From assembly GCA_963791615.1 (NCBI GenBank), contig CAWBTE010000006.1, forward strand, positions 1-64,000: a stretch of DNA of 64,000 nt, given 5' to 3'. The position numbers and the translations under genes are program-made. This document shows positions 44,134-53,534 of the stretch, one piece after another. This stretch comes from CAILZL01 sp963791615. Lineage in GTDB: Bacteria > Pseudomonadota > Gammaproteobacteria > Steroidobacterales > Steroidobacteraceae. How positions within the stretch are numbered: position 1 is the stretch's first letter; each line of letters opens with the position of its first letter. Under the pieces are notes generated by a model. The model searched no databases. It was not told the origin of the DNA and was given only the letters and a program-made list of their open reading frames with translations.

Positions 44134-44910
44134 ATGATCGACTTCAACGCGAAGAAAGTCTGTCTTGTCAGCTTGGCCATGCTCTTGATCGGCATAGCCA
44201 GCTGTGGCGGTGGCGACGATGAAGAAGATGATGAAGATGAAGTGTTCGACAACGATACGGATCTCACCGGCTACTGGACGGGGACGGTAACGCCGGATGG
44301 CAGAACTGCTGGAAGTGGCGTGTTGTTTGTAGGCTCCGATGGCAAATTTGCCATTGAGAGTCCACATGGTCTGCTGATTGGTACCGGCGATACTTCCGGT
44401 AATTCTTTTTCTGCAAATGCTACTGGTTACGCACCACCCAATAGCCTGTTCACCAGCGGCATTTTTTCGGCTGCGTTTTCACTGAATGGCTCGGTTCCGG
44501 CGCGTGTCATCACGTCCCTCTCCACGTTGACAGGTAGCTACAGCAGTGCTGTGGCACGGGAAAGCGGCACAATTTCATTTACGTATAACCAAACCATCTC
44601 CAACCGGACGGCATCTCTGGCGGCAGTGACGGGTAACTACTCGGCATTGGTCGGTGGCTCAACCTTGAGTTTGGTCATCAACAATAGCGTAATGACCTTC
44701 AATGCGAGCACTGGCTGTACCGGCACAGGCACTATTCAAGTAGCCGATGCCGCACACAACTATTACAGCTGGACGCTTACATTTGGCAGTACCTGTCCCA
44801 TGATCGCCGGGCAGACCGCAACTGGCATCGCTACCATGCCATCGACCATATCATTCCGGATGTGGGGGCAGGGACCATCGTTTCCGTTCGCGTTCTTGTT
44901 TATCAGGTGA
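44134..44910 (+). CDS. Predicted lipoprotein with acidic N-terminus, unknown function
   Basis: 258 residues. The signal KKVCLVSLAMLLIGIASC ends in a lipobox, and the mature part begins CGGG followed by a run of Asp/Glu (about residues 28-45). It then has DLTGYWTGTVTPDGR and many Ser/Thr/Gly/Asn-rich beta strands, such as GKFAIESPHGLLIGTGD and GTISFTYNQT. Two cysteines near the C-terminus may pair. The composition is that of a surface or periplasmic beta-sandwich lipoprotein. No family is recognised. It is a single gene between relA and a terminator, preceded by an AGGGAG ribosome site. Confidence 0.75.
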   Translation: MIDFNAKKVCLVSLAMLLIGIASCGGGDDEEDDEDEVFDNDTDLTGYWTGTVTPDGRTAGSGVLFVGSDGKFAIESPHGLLIGTGDTSGNSFSANATGYAPPNSLFTSGIFSAAFSLNGSVPARVITSLSTLTGSYSSAVARESGTISFTYNQTISNRTASLAAVTGNYSALVGGSTLSLVINNSVMTFNASTGCTGTGTIQVADAAHNYYSWTLTFGSTCPMIAGQTATGIATMPSTISFRMWGQGPSFPFAFLFIR

Positions 44911-45012
44911 CTACGAAGGATTGGCACAGGGCTGTCGGAGCGCAAGTATTGAGCCACGCCTTTGCTCGTAAAAGACATGCGTGCCTAACAAGTGGGCTCA
45001 AAAATAAAACAT

Positions 45013-45035
45013 GGTGCAGCTAGCACCCCGTTTTT
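45013..45035. terminator. Bidirectional terminator between lipoprotein and lpd genes
   Basis: GGTGC at 45013-45017 pairs with GCACC at 45023-45027 across a 5-nt loop, followed by CCGTTTTT on the plus strand. Read the other way, the stem is followed by a T-rich stretch (ATGTTTTATTTTT). The stem lies between the convergent lipoprotein (+) and lpd (-) genes. Confidence 0.65.
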
Positions 45036-45056
45036 GATGGCCTTATCTATTCAGCC

Positions 45057-46513
45057 CTATCTATTAGGAAAATCGATCGCGATCTTGTCCGCCGCCAGTG
45101 CTGCTTCATGCAGTGCTTCCGACAAGTGTCGGATGCGCATGAATCGTGCGCTGGAAGTCTTCGGTGCTGGCCGAGTATTCCATTGCCAGCACGGCTTCGG
45201 CGATCAGTTCACCAGCCATCGGGCCGATGATGTGTACGCCCAATACTTCGTCGGTATCGGTGGCGGAAATCATCTTGCAGAACCCCACTGGAGCTTCCAT
45301 TGCGCGTGCACGGCCACTGGCCATGAACGGGAAGGAGCCGATCTTGTAGGGACGACCGCTTGATTTGACCTGCTGTTCAGTCTGACCAACCCAGGCGATT
45401 TCCGGAGCGGTGTAGATCACTGACGGGATGATGTTGTAATTCACTTCGGCATGTTTTCCGGCGATCAGGTCGGCGACCACCACGCCCTCTTCCTTGCCCT
45501 TGTGCGCCAGCATCGGGCCACGCACCAGGTCGCCGACAGCCCAGACATTGACCACGCCAGTGCGGCATTCATGATCCACTTTTACAAAGCCACGTTCGTC
45601 GAGTTCAACGCCCGTGCTTTCGCCCAACAGATTGTTGCTGTAGGGCCGACGGCCAATGGCCACGACTACCTTGTCCACAACGACGCTTTGTTCACCACTG
45701 CTATCGGTGTACTTCAGGGTCACACCGTCCTTGCCCTTGCTGGCGGCAGATACTTTTGCGCCCAGCTTCACTTCCAGACCCTGCTTCTTGAAATTCTTCA
45801 GTGCTTCGTTGGCCACAGCCTGATCGGCCATGGGCAGGAAGGTATCAAGCGCTTCCAGCACCGTGACCTGCGCGCCGAGACGATTCCACACGCTGCCCAG
45901 CTCCAGACCAATTACGCCTGCGCCAATCACGCCCAGACGCTTGGGGACGGCGCTCAATTCCAGCGCGCCCCATGAATCGATAATGTCCTTGCCATCAAAC
46001 GGCAGGCTCTTGAGTTCAGTGGGGATGGAACCCGAGGCCAGCACCACATGACGCGCGCTGAGCACTTCCACTTTGCCATCCTTGTCGGTGAATTCCACCT
46101 TGTTCACGCCGCCTTCGGCCTTGAGCAACTTGCCATGACCCACCAGCGCCGTGACACCCGCGCCTTTCAGCAAACCGGCGATGCCCTGCGTGGAAGTCTT
46201 GACGATCTTGTTCTTGCGCGCCTGCATGGTCGCGACATCGAACTCGACGCCACTGAGCTTGATGCCGTGCAGATGCGAACTCATGCTGCGCGCGGTGATA
46301 CAGCTCGGACGATTCCAGCAACGCCTTGGACGGAATGCAACCGGCGTTCAGGCAGGTGCCACCGAAGGCATAGCTGCCATCGTGATTTTTCCAGCCATCA
46401 ATGCAGGCCACTTTCAGTTTGTTCTGGCCGGCGCGAATGGCGGCGGGATAACCGGCCGGGCCTGCGCCGATGACGATTACATCGAATTGTTCGGACTTTG
46501 CTGGCTCGGCCAT
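45057..46513 (-). CDS. lpd: Dihydrolipoyl dehydrogenase (E3), two frameshifts
   Basis: FAD enzyme that reoxidises the lipoyl groups of SucB. ATG 46513 starts the FAD fold (DVIVIGAGPAGYPAAIRA), then the redox disulphide GGTCLNAGCIPSKALL. The frame breaks near 46281-46293, after YHRAQHEF; loss of GC from GCGC or gain of a base fits, and it continues as HLHGIKLSGVEFDVATM. The NAD fold is VIGAGVIGLELGSVWNRLG. A second break near 45119-45123, one extra G, cuts the dimerisation domain at HAHPTL; removal gives SEALHEAALAADKIAI and a stop at 45057. Both repairs restore family-typical sequence, so sequencing errors are likely. The gene follows sucA-sucB. Confidence 0.93.
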
Positions 46514-46546
46514 GGAAATACTCGCAGTTGTCTTTACAAATCAAGA

Positions 46547-46603
46547 GGGCGGTTCACGAACCGCCCCTACTTAGTATGACGCAGAGGCGACACGCGAGTC
46601 GCC
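46547..46603. repeat. Two small palindromes between sucB and lpd
   Basis: The 101-bp gap between sucB and lpd holds two stems. GGGCGGTT (46547-46554) pairs with AACCGCCC (46559-46566) over a 4-nt loop. GGCGAC (46586-46591) pairs with GTCGCC (46598-46603). They may be small intergenic repeat units or mRNA-stabilising stems; no T tract follows, so the operon is probably not terminated here. Confidence 0.5.
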
Positions 46604-46614
46604 CTCATGCAAAA

Positions 46615-47796
46615 TCACAGTTGCAACAATAAGCGCGCCGGATCTTCCAGCGCTTCTTTGATCGCCACCAGAAATTGCACCGACTCACGGCCATCGACAA
46701 TACGGTGATCGTAGGTCAGCGCGAGATACATCATCGGACGGATGACGATCTGGCCCTCAACTACCACCGGACGCTCCTGAATCTTGTGCATGCCGAGAAT
46801 CGCCACCTGCGGCATATTGAGAATCGGCGTCGACAGCAATGAACCGAATACGCCACCGTTGGTAATGGTGAACGTACCGCCGGTCAGGTCTTCCAGCGCG
46901 ATCGAGCCTTCGCGTGCTTTCTTGGCGTAGGCACTCACGGCAGCTTCCAGTTCCGCCATGCTGAGATTCTCGGCATTGCGGATCACCGGCACCATCAGAC
47001 CACGTTCGGTGGATACCGCTACGCCCATGTCGTAGAACTCGTGATACACAATGTCATTACCATCGATGGAGGCATTGACCGCAGGGAACTTGCGCAGCGC
47101 TTCAATCGCGGCCTTCATGAAGAACGACGAGAAGCCCAGCTTCACGCCATGCGCTTTCTCGAACTTGTCCTTGTAACGATTGCGCAGCTCGGACACAGCG
47201 GTCATGTCCACTTCGTTGAAGGTGGTCAACATGGCGGCGGTGGACTGTGCCTGCACCAGACGTTCGGCAATGCGAGTACGCAGACGCGTCATGGCCACGC
47301 GCTGTTCGCTGCGTGCGCCCTTGTTTGCCAGCGTGGCAGCAGGCAAGGCAGCAACCGCAGCTGCCGGCTTGGCCAGGTGCTGAATGACATCACCCTTGGT
47401 GACGCGACCATCCTTGCCGGTCGCCGCGACTTCTGCCGGAGCGACTTTGTTTGCTTCCATCATGCTGCGCGCAGCAGGGCCTGACTTGTCCGCCCCGGAT
47501 TTGTCAGCCGCAGCCATGGGGGCTGCAGCGGGTGCAGCAGGAGCAGCTACTGCCGTAGCGCCCGCTTCCACAATGGCCAGAATCTGGCCACCGGTGACGG
47601 TGGCGCCATCAGCAATACGGATTTCCTTGAGCACGCCACTGGCCGGAGCCGGCACTTCCAGCATCACCTTGTCCGTTTCCAGATCCACCAGGTTTTCATC
47701 GCGGGTCACGGCTTCGCCCACTTTCTTGTGCCATTTGGCCAGCAACGCATCGGCGACTGACTCAGGCAACTGGGGAACGCGTACTTCAATACTCAT
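46615..47796 (-). CDS. sucB: 2-oxoglutarate dehydrogenase E2, dihydrolipoyl succinyltransferase
   Basis: 393 residues. The lipoyl domain (1-80) has DLETDKVMLEVPAP with the modified Lys. An Ala-rich linker leads to the E3/E1-binding domain (RSMMEANKVAPAEVAATGKD). The catalytic domain (about 165-393) contains the active-site YDHRIVDGRESVQFL and ends RLLLQL. It transfers succinyl from the lipoyl arm to CoA. It starts 50 nt after sucA. Confidence 0.97.
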   Translation of the reverse strand: MSIEVRVPQLPESVADALLAKWHKKVGEAVTRDENLVDLETDKVMLEVPAPASGVLKEIRIADGATVTGGQILAIVEAGATAVAAPAAPAAAPMAAADKSGADKSGPAARSMMEANKVAPAEVAATGKDGRVTKGDVIQHLAKPAAAVAALPAATLANKGARSEQRVAMTRLRTRIAERLVQAQSTAAMLTTFNEVDMTAVSELRNRYKDKFEKAHGVKLGFSSFFMKAAIEALRKFPAVNASIDGNDIVYHEFYDMGVAVSTERGLMVPVIRNAENLSMAELEAAVSAYAKKAREGSIALEDLTGGTFTITNGGVFGSLLSTPILNMPQVAILGMHKIQERPVVVEGQIVIRPMMYLALTYDHRIVDGRESVQFLVAIKEALEDPARLLLQL

Positions 47797-47845
47797 GGAT
47801 CTGACTCTGTGAATTTAGCTGAATATGAAAATGCAATTAGTTCTG

Positions 47846-50716
47846 TTACTTGGCTTTCAGGCGCGTGGTCTGGCGCAGGCCGGCTTCCGTGCTGTGCGAA
47901 CGCAACGCCGCATCCAGGAAACCTTGCAGCTCCAGGTTGTGCAACTTGGTAATGCCGGTCGCCGGCGCGGCCGCAGGCGCACGTCCTGCGTACAACAACT
48001 GATCCTTGGAGCTGAGCGGTTCCTGTAGCCGATGACGGATCTGGTACCAGCTGCCCTGATTCTGTGGCTCTTCCTGACACCAGACGATTTCACGGGCGTT
48101 CTTGTACTTCTTCAGCACCGCCGCGTATTCAGCGGCCGGGAACGGATACAGCTGTTCGATACGCACGATGGCAATGTCATCAATGGCATCGCTACGACGC
48201 GATTCGAGCAGATCGAAATATACTTTGCCGGAACAGAACACCACCCGCTGTACCTGATCCACCTTGAGATCATCCACTTCGTCGATGACATTGCGGAAGG
48301 TGCCCTTGGTGAGCTCTTCCAGCGATGACACCGACAGCTTGTGACGCAACAGGCTCTTGGGCGTCATCACAATCAGCGGCTTGCGCAGCTTGCGCTTCAT
48401 CTGCCGTCGCAGCATGTGGAACATCTGTGCGGGCGTGGACGGCACACACACCTGCATGTTGTTCTCGGCGCTGAGTTGCAGGAAGCGCTCCAGACGCGCC
48501 GAGGAATGCTCCGCACCCTGACCTTCATAGCCATGCGGCAGGAACAGCGTCAGGCCACACAGACGGCCCCACTTGGATTCACCGGAACTGATGAACTGGT
48601 CGATGATGACCTGAGCGCCGTTGGCGAAGTCACCGAACTGACCTTCCCAGATGGTCAGGCAGTTGGGCTCAGTGGTGGAGAAGCCATATTCGAAGCCCAT
48701 CACCGCTTCTTCGGAGAGCAGCGAGTCGATCACTGCAAATCGCGGTTGCGTGGGCGACAGATGCTGCAGCGGCGTATAGGACTCGCCGGTTTGCTGGTCA
48801 TGCCACACCGCATGACGATGGAAGAACGTGCCGCGACCGCTGTCCTGGCCGCTCAGACGGACCTCATAGCCTTCGGTCAACAGCGTGGCGTAAGCCAGCG
48901 TTTCCGCCATGCCCCAGTCCAGCGCCAGCTGGCCAGCCGCCATCTTCTCGCGATTCTGCACGATACCAACGACCTGGCGATGCAAGCTGATATTGGCCGG
49001 CACCGTGATCAGCTTGTTCGCCAGCTCGCGGAGCGCTTCGATCTTGATGCCCGTGGCGGGCGCCTCATTCCAGTCGCCCTCCAGGTACTTGCTCCAGTCA
49101 ACCGTATGCTGGTTGCCGATCAGGCCGAGGGCCTGTGGCGCCTGCGACTTGCCTTCGTCCATCTCGCTGCGATAGCGCTCCACCATGGCATCGGTATCCG
49201 CCAAGGTCAGCACCTTCTCGTTCACCAGACGTTCGGCATACAGCGCCCGGGTGGTCGGTCGTTGACGGATCACCTGGTACATCATCGGCTGGGTGACAGC
49301 AGGCTCGTCGGCCTCGTTGTGGCCGATGCGGCGGTAGCACACCAGATCAATCACGACATCCTTGTGGAACTTCATGCGATACGCCAGCGCCAGCCGTGCT
49401 ACAAAAATGACGGCTTCAGGATCATCGCCGTTCACGTGGAAAATAGGCGCTTCGATCATTTTGGCCGGATCACTGCAATACAGCGTCGAACGCGTATCGC
49501 GGGGATCGTGGGTGGTAAAGCCCACCTGGTTGTTGACGATGATATGCACTGTGCCGCCGGTGGCATAACCCCGTACCTGCGACATCTGCAGGATCTCCAT
49601 GATCACGCCCTGACCGGCAAAGGCCGAATCGCCGTGAATCAGTATGGGCATCACCTTGTCGCCCGCCGTGTCATTGCAACGCTGCTGACGCGCGCGCACG
49701 GAGCCTTCCACCACCGGGTTGACCACTTCCAGATGCGAGGGATTGAACGCCAGCACCACATGCACGTTGCCCGCGGGCGTACGAATGTCGGTAGAGAACC
49801 CCTTGTGGTACTTGACGTCGCCCAGGCCCTTCAGATGGCTCAGGTCGTACTTGCCTTCAAATTCGGAGAACAGCTGCTGCGGCGATTTGCCCAGCACGTT
49901 GACCAGCGCGTTCAGACGACCGCGATGCGCCATGCCAATCACCACCTCCTGCACACCCTGCACGCCGCCCTGCTGGATCAGGTCATCCATCAAGGGAATC
50001 AGGCTGTCGCCGCCCTCCAGCGAAAAGCGCTTCTGTGCGGGATATTTAGTGGCCAGATACCGTTCCAGACCTTCGGCCGATGTCAATTGCCACAAAAAAG
50101 TCTTGCGCTCTTCAGCCGTGAAGCGCTGATTGAGTCGGCCTTCGGCAAAACGCTCCTGCAACCACAGACGCTCTTCAGTATCAGACATGTGGGCAAACTC
50201 AGCACCGATGTTGCCGCAATAGATCTTCTTGAAGCGCGCCACGATGTCACGCAGTTTCAGACGCTTGGCCTTGCTGATGGGCTCAAACGGCACGTACATG
50301 TGAAATTCGGAATCCAGATCGGCTTCGCTCAACCCGAAGTAGCCGAGCTGCATCACCTGCGGCTCAGGCCGCTTCATGAGACCCAGCGGATCGATATCCG
50401 CAATCAGGTGGCCGCGATTGCAGATCACCTGCACCAGCCGGGCTACTGCGCCCTGCTTCGCCACCAGTTCGTCAGAAACGCCACCCGTACTGCTGGGTAC
50501 GCCGTGGTGATCCCGAGCGCGTTGAGCGATCGCAGCACGCACCGGGCCGTGCGCCCGTTCAGCCGCGCCCTGACTTAGCGATGCGAAGTAATCGCGCCAG
50601 CGTGGTTCAACCGAACCTGGATCATTCAGGAACTGCTCGTAAAGGGATTCAAGATAGGCAGACTGATCTGTCCCTAAGGCAGAGGTTTCGAGCATGGCTC
50701 GCAGTAACTCGCTCAT
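47846..50716 (-). CDS. sucA: 2-oxoglutarate dehydrogenase E1 component
   Basis: Thiamine-diphosphate decarboxylase of 956 residues from ATG 50716, which gives the typical short N-terminal helix with YLESLYEQFLNDPGSVEPRW. A longer in-frame start would add 51 residues of unlikely hydrophobic sequence. Key segments are EVVIGMAHRGRLNALVNVLG, HGDSAFAGQGVIMEIL (thiamine site), DLVCYRRIGHNEADEP and LPHGYEGQGAEHSSARLERF. No sdh or sucCD genes are in the window. The order sucA-sucB-lpd makes a complete 2-oxoglutarate dehydrogenase complex. Confidence 0.98.
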   Translation of the reverse strand: MSELLRAMLETSALGTDQSAYLESLYEQFLNDPGSVEPRWRDYFASLSQGAAERAHGPVRAAIAQRARDHHGVPSSTGGVSDELVAKQGAVARLVQVICNRGHLIADIDPLGLMKRPEPQVMQLGYFGLSEADLDSEFHMYVPFEPISKAKRLKLRDIVARFKKIYCGNIGAEFAHMSDTEERLWLQERFAEGRLNQRFTAEERKTFLWQLTSAEGLERYLATKYPAQKRFSLEGGDSLIPLMDDLIQQGGVQGVQEVVIGMAHRGRLNALVNVLGKSPQQLFSEFEGKYDLSHLKGLGDVKYHKGFSTDIRTPAGNVHVVLAFNPSHLEVVNPVVEGSVRARQQRCNDTAGDKVMPILIHGDSAFAGQGVIMEILQMSQVRGYATGGTVHIIVNNQVGFTTHDPRDTRSTLYCSDPAKMIEAPIFHVNGDDPEAVIFVARLALAYRMKFHKDVVIDLVCYRRIGHNEADEPAVTQPMMYQVIRQRPTTRALYAERLVNEKVLTLADTDAMVERYRSEMDEGKSQAPQALGLIGNQHTVDWSKYLEGDWNEAPATGIKIEALRELANKLITVPANISLHRQVVGIVQNREKMAAGQLALDWGMAETLAYATLLTEGYEVRLSGQDSGRGTFFHRHAVWHDQQTGESYTPLQHLSPTQPRFAVIDSLLSEEAVMGFEYGFSTTEPNCLTIWEGQFGDFANGAQVIIDQFISSGESKWGRLCGLTLFLPHGYEGQGAEHSSARLERFLQLSAENNMQVCVPSTPAQMFHMLRRQMKRKLRKPLIVMTPKSLLRHKLSVSSLEELTKGTFRNVIDEVDDLKVDQVQRVVFCSGKVYFDLLESRRSDAIDDIAIVRIEQLYPFPAAEYAAVLKKYKNAREIVWCQEEPQNQGSWYQIRHRLQEPLSSKDQLLYAGRAPAAAPATGITKLHNLELQGFLDAALRSHSTEAGLRQTTRLKAK

Positions 50717-50917
50717 TCGCGCGTAAGTCCTCGTTACAATTTGGATAAATGACGGGCGACTGCCCCTTAACAAGGTCGGCGAGTTTAGCCTAAGTATTAA
50801 GAAAATGAAAAAATAACACCCATTTTCTGCGAAATGACGCAGTTGCCGCAGGCAGAGGCAGGGGTTCAATCCGGGGCCGAATCGTTGGCAATACTGCTGG
50901 GGCCGTGTTGATAAGCA

Positions 50918-50993
50918 TGGTGCCCCGGGCAGGAATCGAACCTGCGACCTGTCGCTTAGGAGGCGACCGCTCTATCCACTGGGCTACCGGGGC
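50918..50993 (-). tRNA. tRNA-Arg (anticodon CCT)
   Basis: 76 nt with encoded CCA. Acceptor GCCCCGG pairs with CCGGGGC, the D arm has AGCCCAGTGGATAGAGC, the anticodon stem GTCGC/GCGAC encloses loop CTCCTAA, and the T arm has TTCGATTC. CCT reads the AGG codon. Confidence 0.97.
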
Positions 50994-51072
50994 ATGCCAA
51001 ATGCGTTGCCAACTGACTGATACAGGCCGGCACAGCGCCAGCCCTGATTCAATATATTCAAATGGCTGAAAT

Positions 51073-51148
<76 letters not shown>

Positions 51149-51211
51149 ACACTTCAGTAGCTCAAAATCTTACCACTATCCGGTGATCGGCAGGCAACAC
51201 CCGGACACAGA

Positions 51212-51766
51212 TCAGTAGCGCAATCGAATGATGGAAGGTTTGTTCAGACGCGATTCGCTTACCACGAATACTGAACCATAGTCCGGCTCTTCAATGGTCC
51301 ATTCCTGATCACTGATCTGTCCCAGCAGGGTCTGCAACTGCTCGCGTGACGCCACCAGCATCACAATTTCGCCGGCATGGTTGCCTCGTATATCGTCCCA
51401 TGCAGGTTTCCAGCTGCCGGAGGCAATAACATTGACCGCCACGCCCATGCGAGCAGCCAGTGGCGCTGCGGTTTGCTGCGCAGGTGAGCTTTCCAGCACG
51501 TACACCGCATCAACAGCGCGCCCCGGTTTTGCCTGGGCCAGCAGTTGCACCAGAGCCTCGGCGCGTGCCTTGCCGTATTCATTCAACCCGGGATTGGCTT
51601 GCAGTGACTGCTCGACTTCGGCATTGCGAACCAGAACGAACAGGGTGCTGGAGCGTGCATCCAGCAACCAGATTGCCGCAGCGATTACGGCAGCGAGCAG
51701 CACCAGGGGCATCAGCAAAGGCAGAAAGAACGGCCGCCGCTTGAACTTCTGAAAATCGGCTTGCAT
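51212..51766 (-). CDS. Membrane-anchored histidine-phosphatase-like protein, degenerate active site
   Basis: 184 residues. Residues 1-12 are basic, followed by one membrane helix, PFFLPLLMPLVLLAAVIAAA. The outer part starts STLFVLVRNAEVEQSL and continues NPGLNEYGKARAEALVQLL, matching the start of histidine phosphatases (LVRHGE...LTERGRRQA). Here RHG is replaced by RNA, so the catalytic His is absent. AVYVLESSPAQQTAAPLAARMG fits the second conserved region. A phosphatase activity is therefore unlikely, and a binding or structural role is possible. It lies between the two tRNA genes and the coiled-coil gene, with about 60-100 nt on each side. Confidence 0.65.
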   Translation of the reverse strand: MQADFQKFKRRPFFLPLLMPLVLLAAVIAAAIWLLDARSSTLFVLVRNAEVEQSLQANPGLNEYGKARAEALVQLLAQAKPGRAVDAVYVLESSPAQQTAAPLAARMGVAVNVIASGSWKPAWDDIRGNHAGEIVMLVASREQLQTLLGQISDQEWTIEEPDYGSVFVVSESRLNKPSIIRLRY

Positions 51767-51864
51767 GGGCCAATCATAACACTGGCCGGCGACAGGTCGA
51801 TGGATGCTGGCACTAATTCACACTGAGCAGATGGTTGTTGGCGGCGCGTTCTGCATCCGTCACA

Positions 51865-52929
51865 TCAATGCAGCAGGATCGCGTAAAGATCCCAATAGTC
51901 GTCCAGCAACACATTGACATCTTCTCCGCCCTGCGCTGACAGCGAATCCGTCATCATGGATCGGGTACGCACCGACACCGCACCAATTGATTCAGGCACC
52001 GGTACAGTTTCATGGTCGCTGCGGTAAAAAGCATTCGCGCGCAACCGCTGGATGTGCAGTTTAAGGTTGCCCAGTTGACGCGGGCGATCATGCAAGTCAC
52101 GCAATGCAAGCTGGAGCTTTTGTAACCACTGTTGACATTCTTCGCTCGAACCATACCTGACGTCACCGACCCGTTTGAGATTGGCATCCTTGGCCATGAG
52201 CGCCAGACCGTCCTCGCCCAGCCGCATCAGTAACTGCTGGGCATAGGCCAGCATGGCCGTGTTGATGAGACGTTTGCCTTCAATGCTCATGCCAGAAATA
52301 TCGGGCAAGATTGCACTTGCAAGCGACTCACGTTGTTCTTCCAGGGCGACCAGTTCGGCGCTGGATTTTTCCTGTTGTTGCTCAAGTGGCTCCAGCTGTG
52401 ACTGAAGTTCGCGGCGCTTTTTTCCATGCCAGAACCAGCGCAGCCCGGTTATCTGTCGCCGCAGAAGCTGGATATGTCCATCCAGAGACTCAACCTGGGA
52501 ACGCCCATCCAGAATGGACTTCTCCAGCTCGCCGAGCCGGCGCTGGCGGTTCTGGTCAAACTCGATCTGCTGCAACTTGCGTTCACGTTCGCGCTGCTGC
52601 TCGGTCAGTTCCTTGCAGAGATCGGCAAGGCAGCCGGTTGCACGCGCCCACAACGCACGCAACTGGTAATAGACCAGCGCCGTATTGCCATTGTCGGGAT
52701 CGCCGAGAAACTCTTCGAGAGTCTGCAGTCGTTCAATGGATTGCTGGTGAGTCGAGCCCTGCTTCTTCAGTTGCTGTTGCAAGTTGAAGTTATCTTCCTG
52801 CAGACGCGAGAACTCTTTCTTGAGCTCAACCCGATTCCAGTAAAGCTGCAACAGTCGCTCATCTTCATCCTTGGGTGGTGTGCCCTGGACGCGCTTGCGC
52901 AAGCTGTCGATTTGCTCGTTGATACCCAT
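51865..52929 (-). CDS. Uncharacterised coiled-coil protein
   Basis: 354 residues from ATG 52929 (MGINEQIDSLRKRVQG); an upstream start would overlap the DUF1249 gene. Heptad-rich coiled coils cover about 10-70 and 105-210, with many Gln, Arg, Glu and Leu. Between them are LVYYQLRALWARATGCLADL and TGLRWFWHGKKRRELQSQL. After the coil a mixed helical region has ISGMSIEGKRLINTAML and LHDRPRQLGNLKLHIQRL. There is no signal peptide or membrane helix. I recognise no family. A structural or scaffold role, or a small envelope or DNA-associated function, cannot be told apart. Confidence 0.7.
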   Translation of the reverse strand: MGINEQIDSLRKRVQGTPPKDEDERLLQLYWNRVELKKEFSRLQEDNFNLQQQLKKQGSTHQQSIERLQTLEEFLGDPDNGNTALVYYQLRALWARATGCLADLCKELTEQQRERERKLQQIEFDQNRQRRLGELEKSILDGRSQVESLDGHIQLLRRQITGLRWFWHGKKRRELQSQLEPLEQQQEKSSAELVALEEQRESLASAILPDISGMSIEGKRLINTAMLAYAQQLLMRLGEDGLALMAKDANLKRVGDVRYGSSEECQQWLQKLQLALRDLHDRPRQLGNLKLHIQRLRANAFYRSDHETVPVPESIGAVSVRTRSMMTDSLSAQGGEDVNVLLDDYWDLYAILLH

Positions 52930-52954
52930 TGTGCAGCGACGGGCCGAGGCCGTA

Positions 52955-53455
52955 TCAGTCCCCGGCTCGCCAAGTGTGCTGGTGACCACGCGTCAGGCAG
53001 TAATCAATCCACTTGTTGAGCATGACATTGCGCAGCCAGCGATCGCCCAGCTGCACAAACAAGGCAGACTTGATGGCAGCCAGCACCTCGTGGCGATGCC
53101 AGCGCGCGCAGGCGAGCACTTCCGCCATGCCGGCATCGTGATAGGCGCGCACCTGCAGATCGGGATCGGCAATAACGCCTGCCCCCGTTTCGAACTGGTA
53201 GGTCAGGGAAAATGTAGTCGTATAGGGGCCACGTTCCAGCACGCGCATGGTCAGTGGGCAGTCCTGGTCAATGACAGACACCTGCGCGCCGGTCAGCGAC
53301 CTGAGCCCGGGAACCAGCCGCAACAAACCGATGTAGTTGCTCTCGTACAGGGTCATCAGGCTGACAAAATCGCCCGGACGCGAATTCCAGCAGACCGGCA
53401 AAAGCTGGTCATGACTGGGCAGGCGAATGGTGCGGCGAGTCGGTGCACTGAGCAT
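52955..53455 (-). CDS. DUF1249 family protein (YqiB-like)
   Basis: 166 residues. The family signature MTLYESNYIGLLRLVPGL is near residue 35, and VLERGPYTTTFSLTYQF plus DPDLQVRAYHDAGMAEVL are typical of the central beta region. WLRNVMLNKWIDYCL is the C-terminal helix. Function is unknown. In Enterobacteria yqiB lies near tolC and nudF. Here it is next to the coiled-coil gene. Confidence 0.85.
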   Translation of the reverse strand: MLSAPTRRTIRLPSHDQLLPVCWNSRPGDFVSLMTLYESNYIGLLRLVPGLRSLTGAQVSVIDQDCPLTMRVLERGPYTTTFSLTYQFETGAGVIADPDLQVRAYHDAGMAEVLACARWHRHEVLAAIKSALFVQLGDRWLRNVMLNKWIDYCLTRGHQHTWRAGD

Positions 53456-53534
53456 GGTTTGACTATATCACAGCACTTTTTGCTGTCTCTTTTAACGCCG
53501 GTGGCCATGCTCGCAATGCGATGTGCCTCACGGC

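Noticed and set aside
48341..50578. A 745-codon open frame antisense to sucA
   Set aside because: It mirrors a strongly conserved gene with GC-biased codon use; the translation has no family pattern and is rich in His/Gln/Arg as expected from an antisense shadow.
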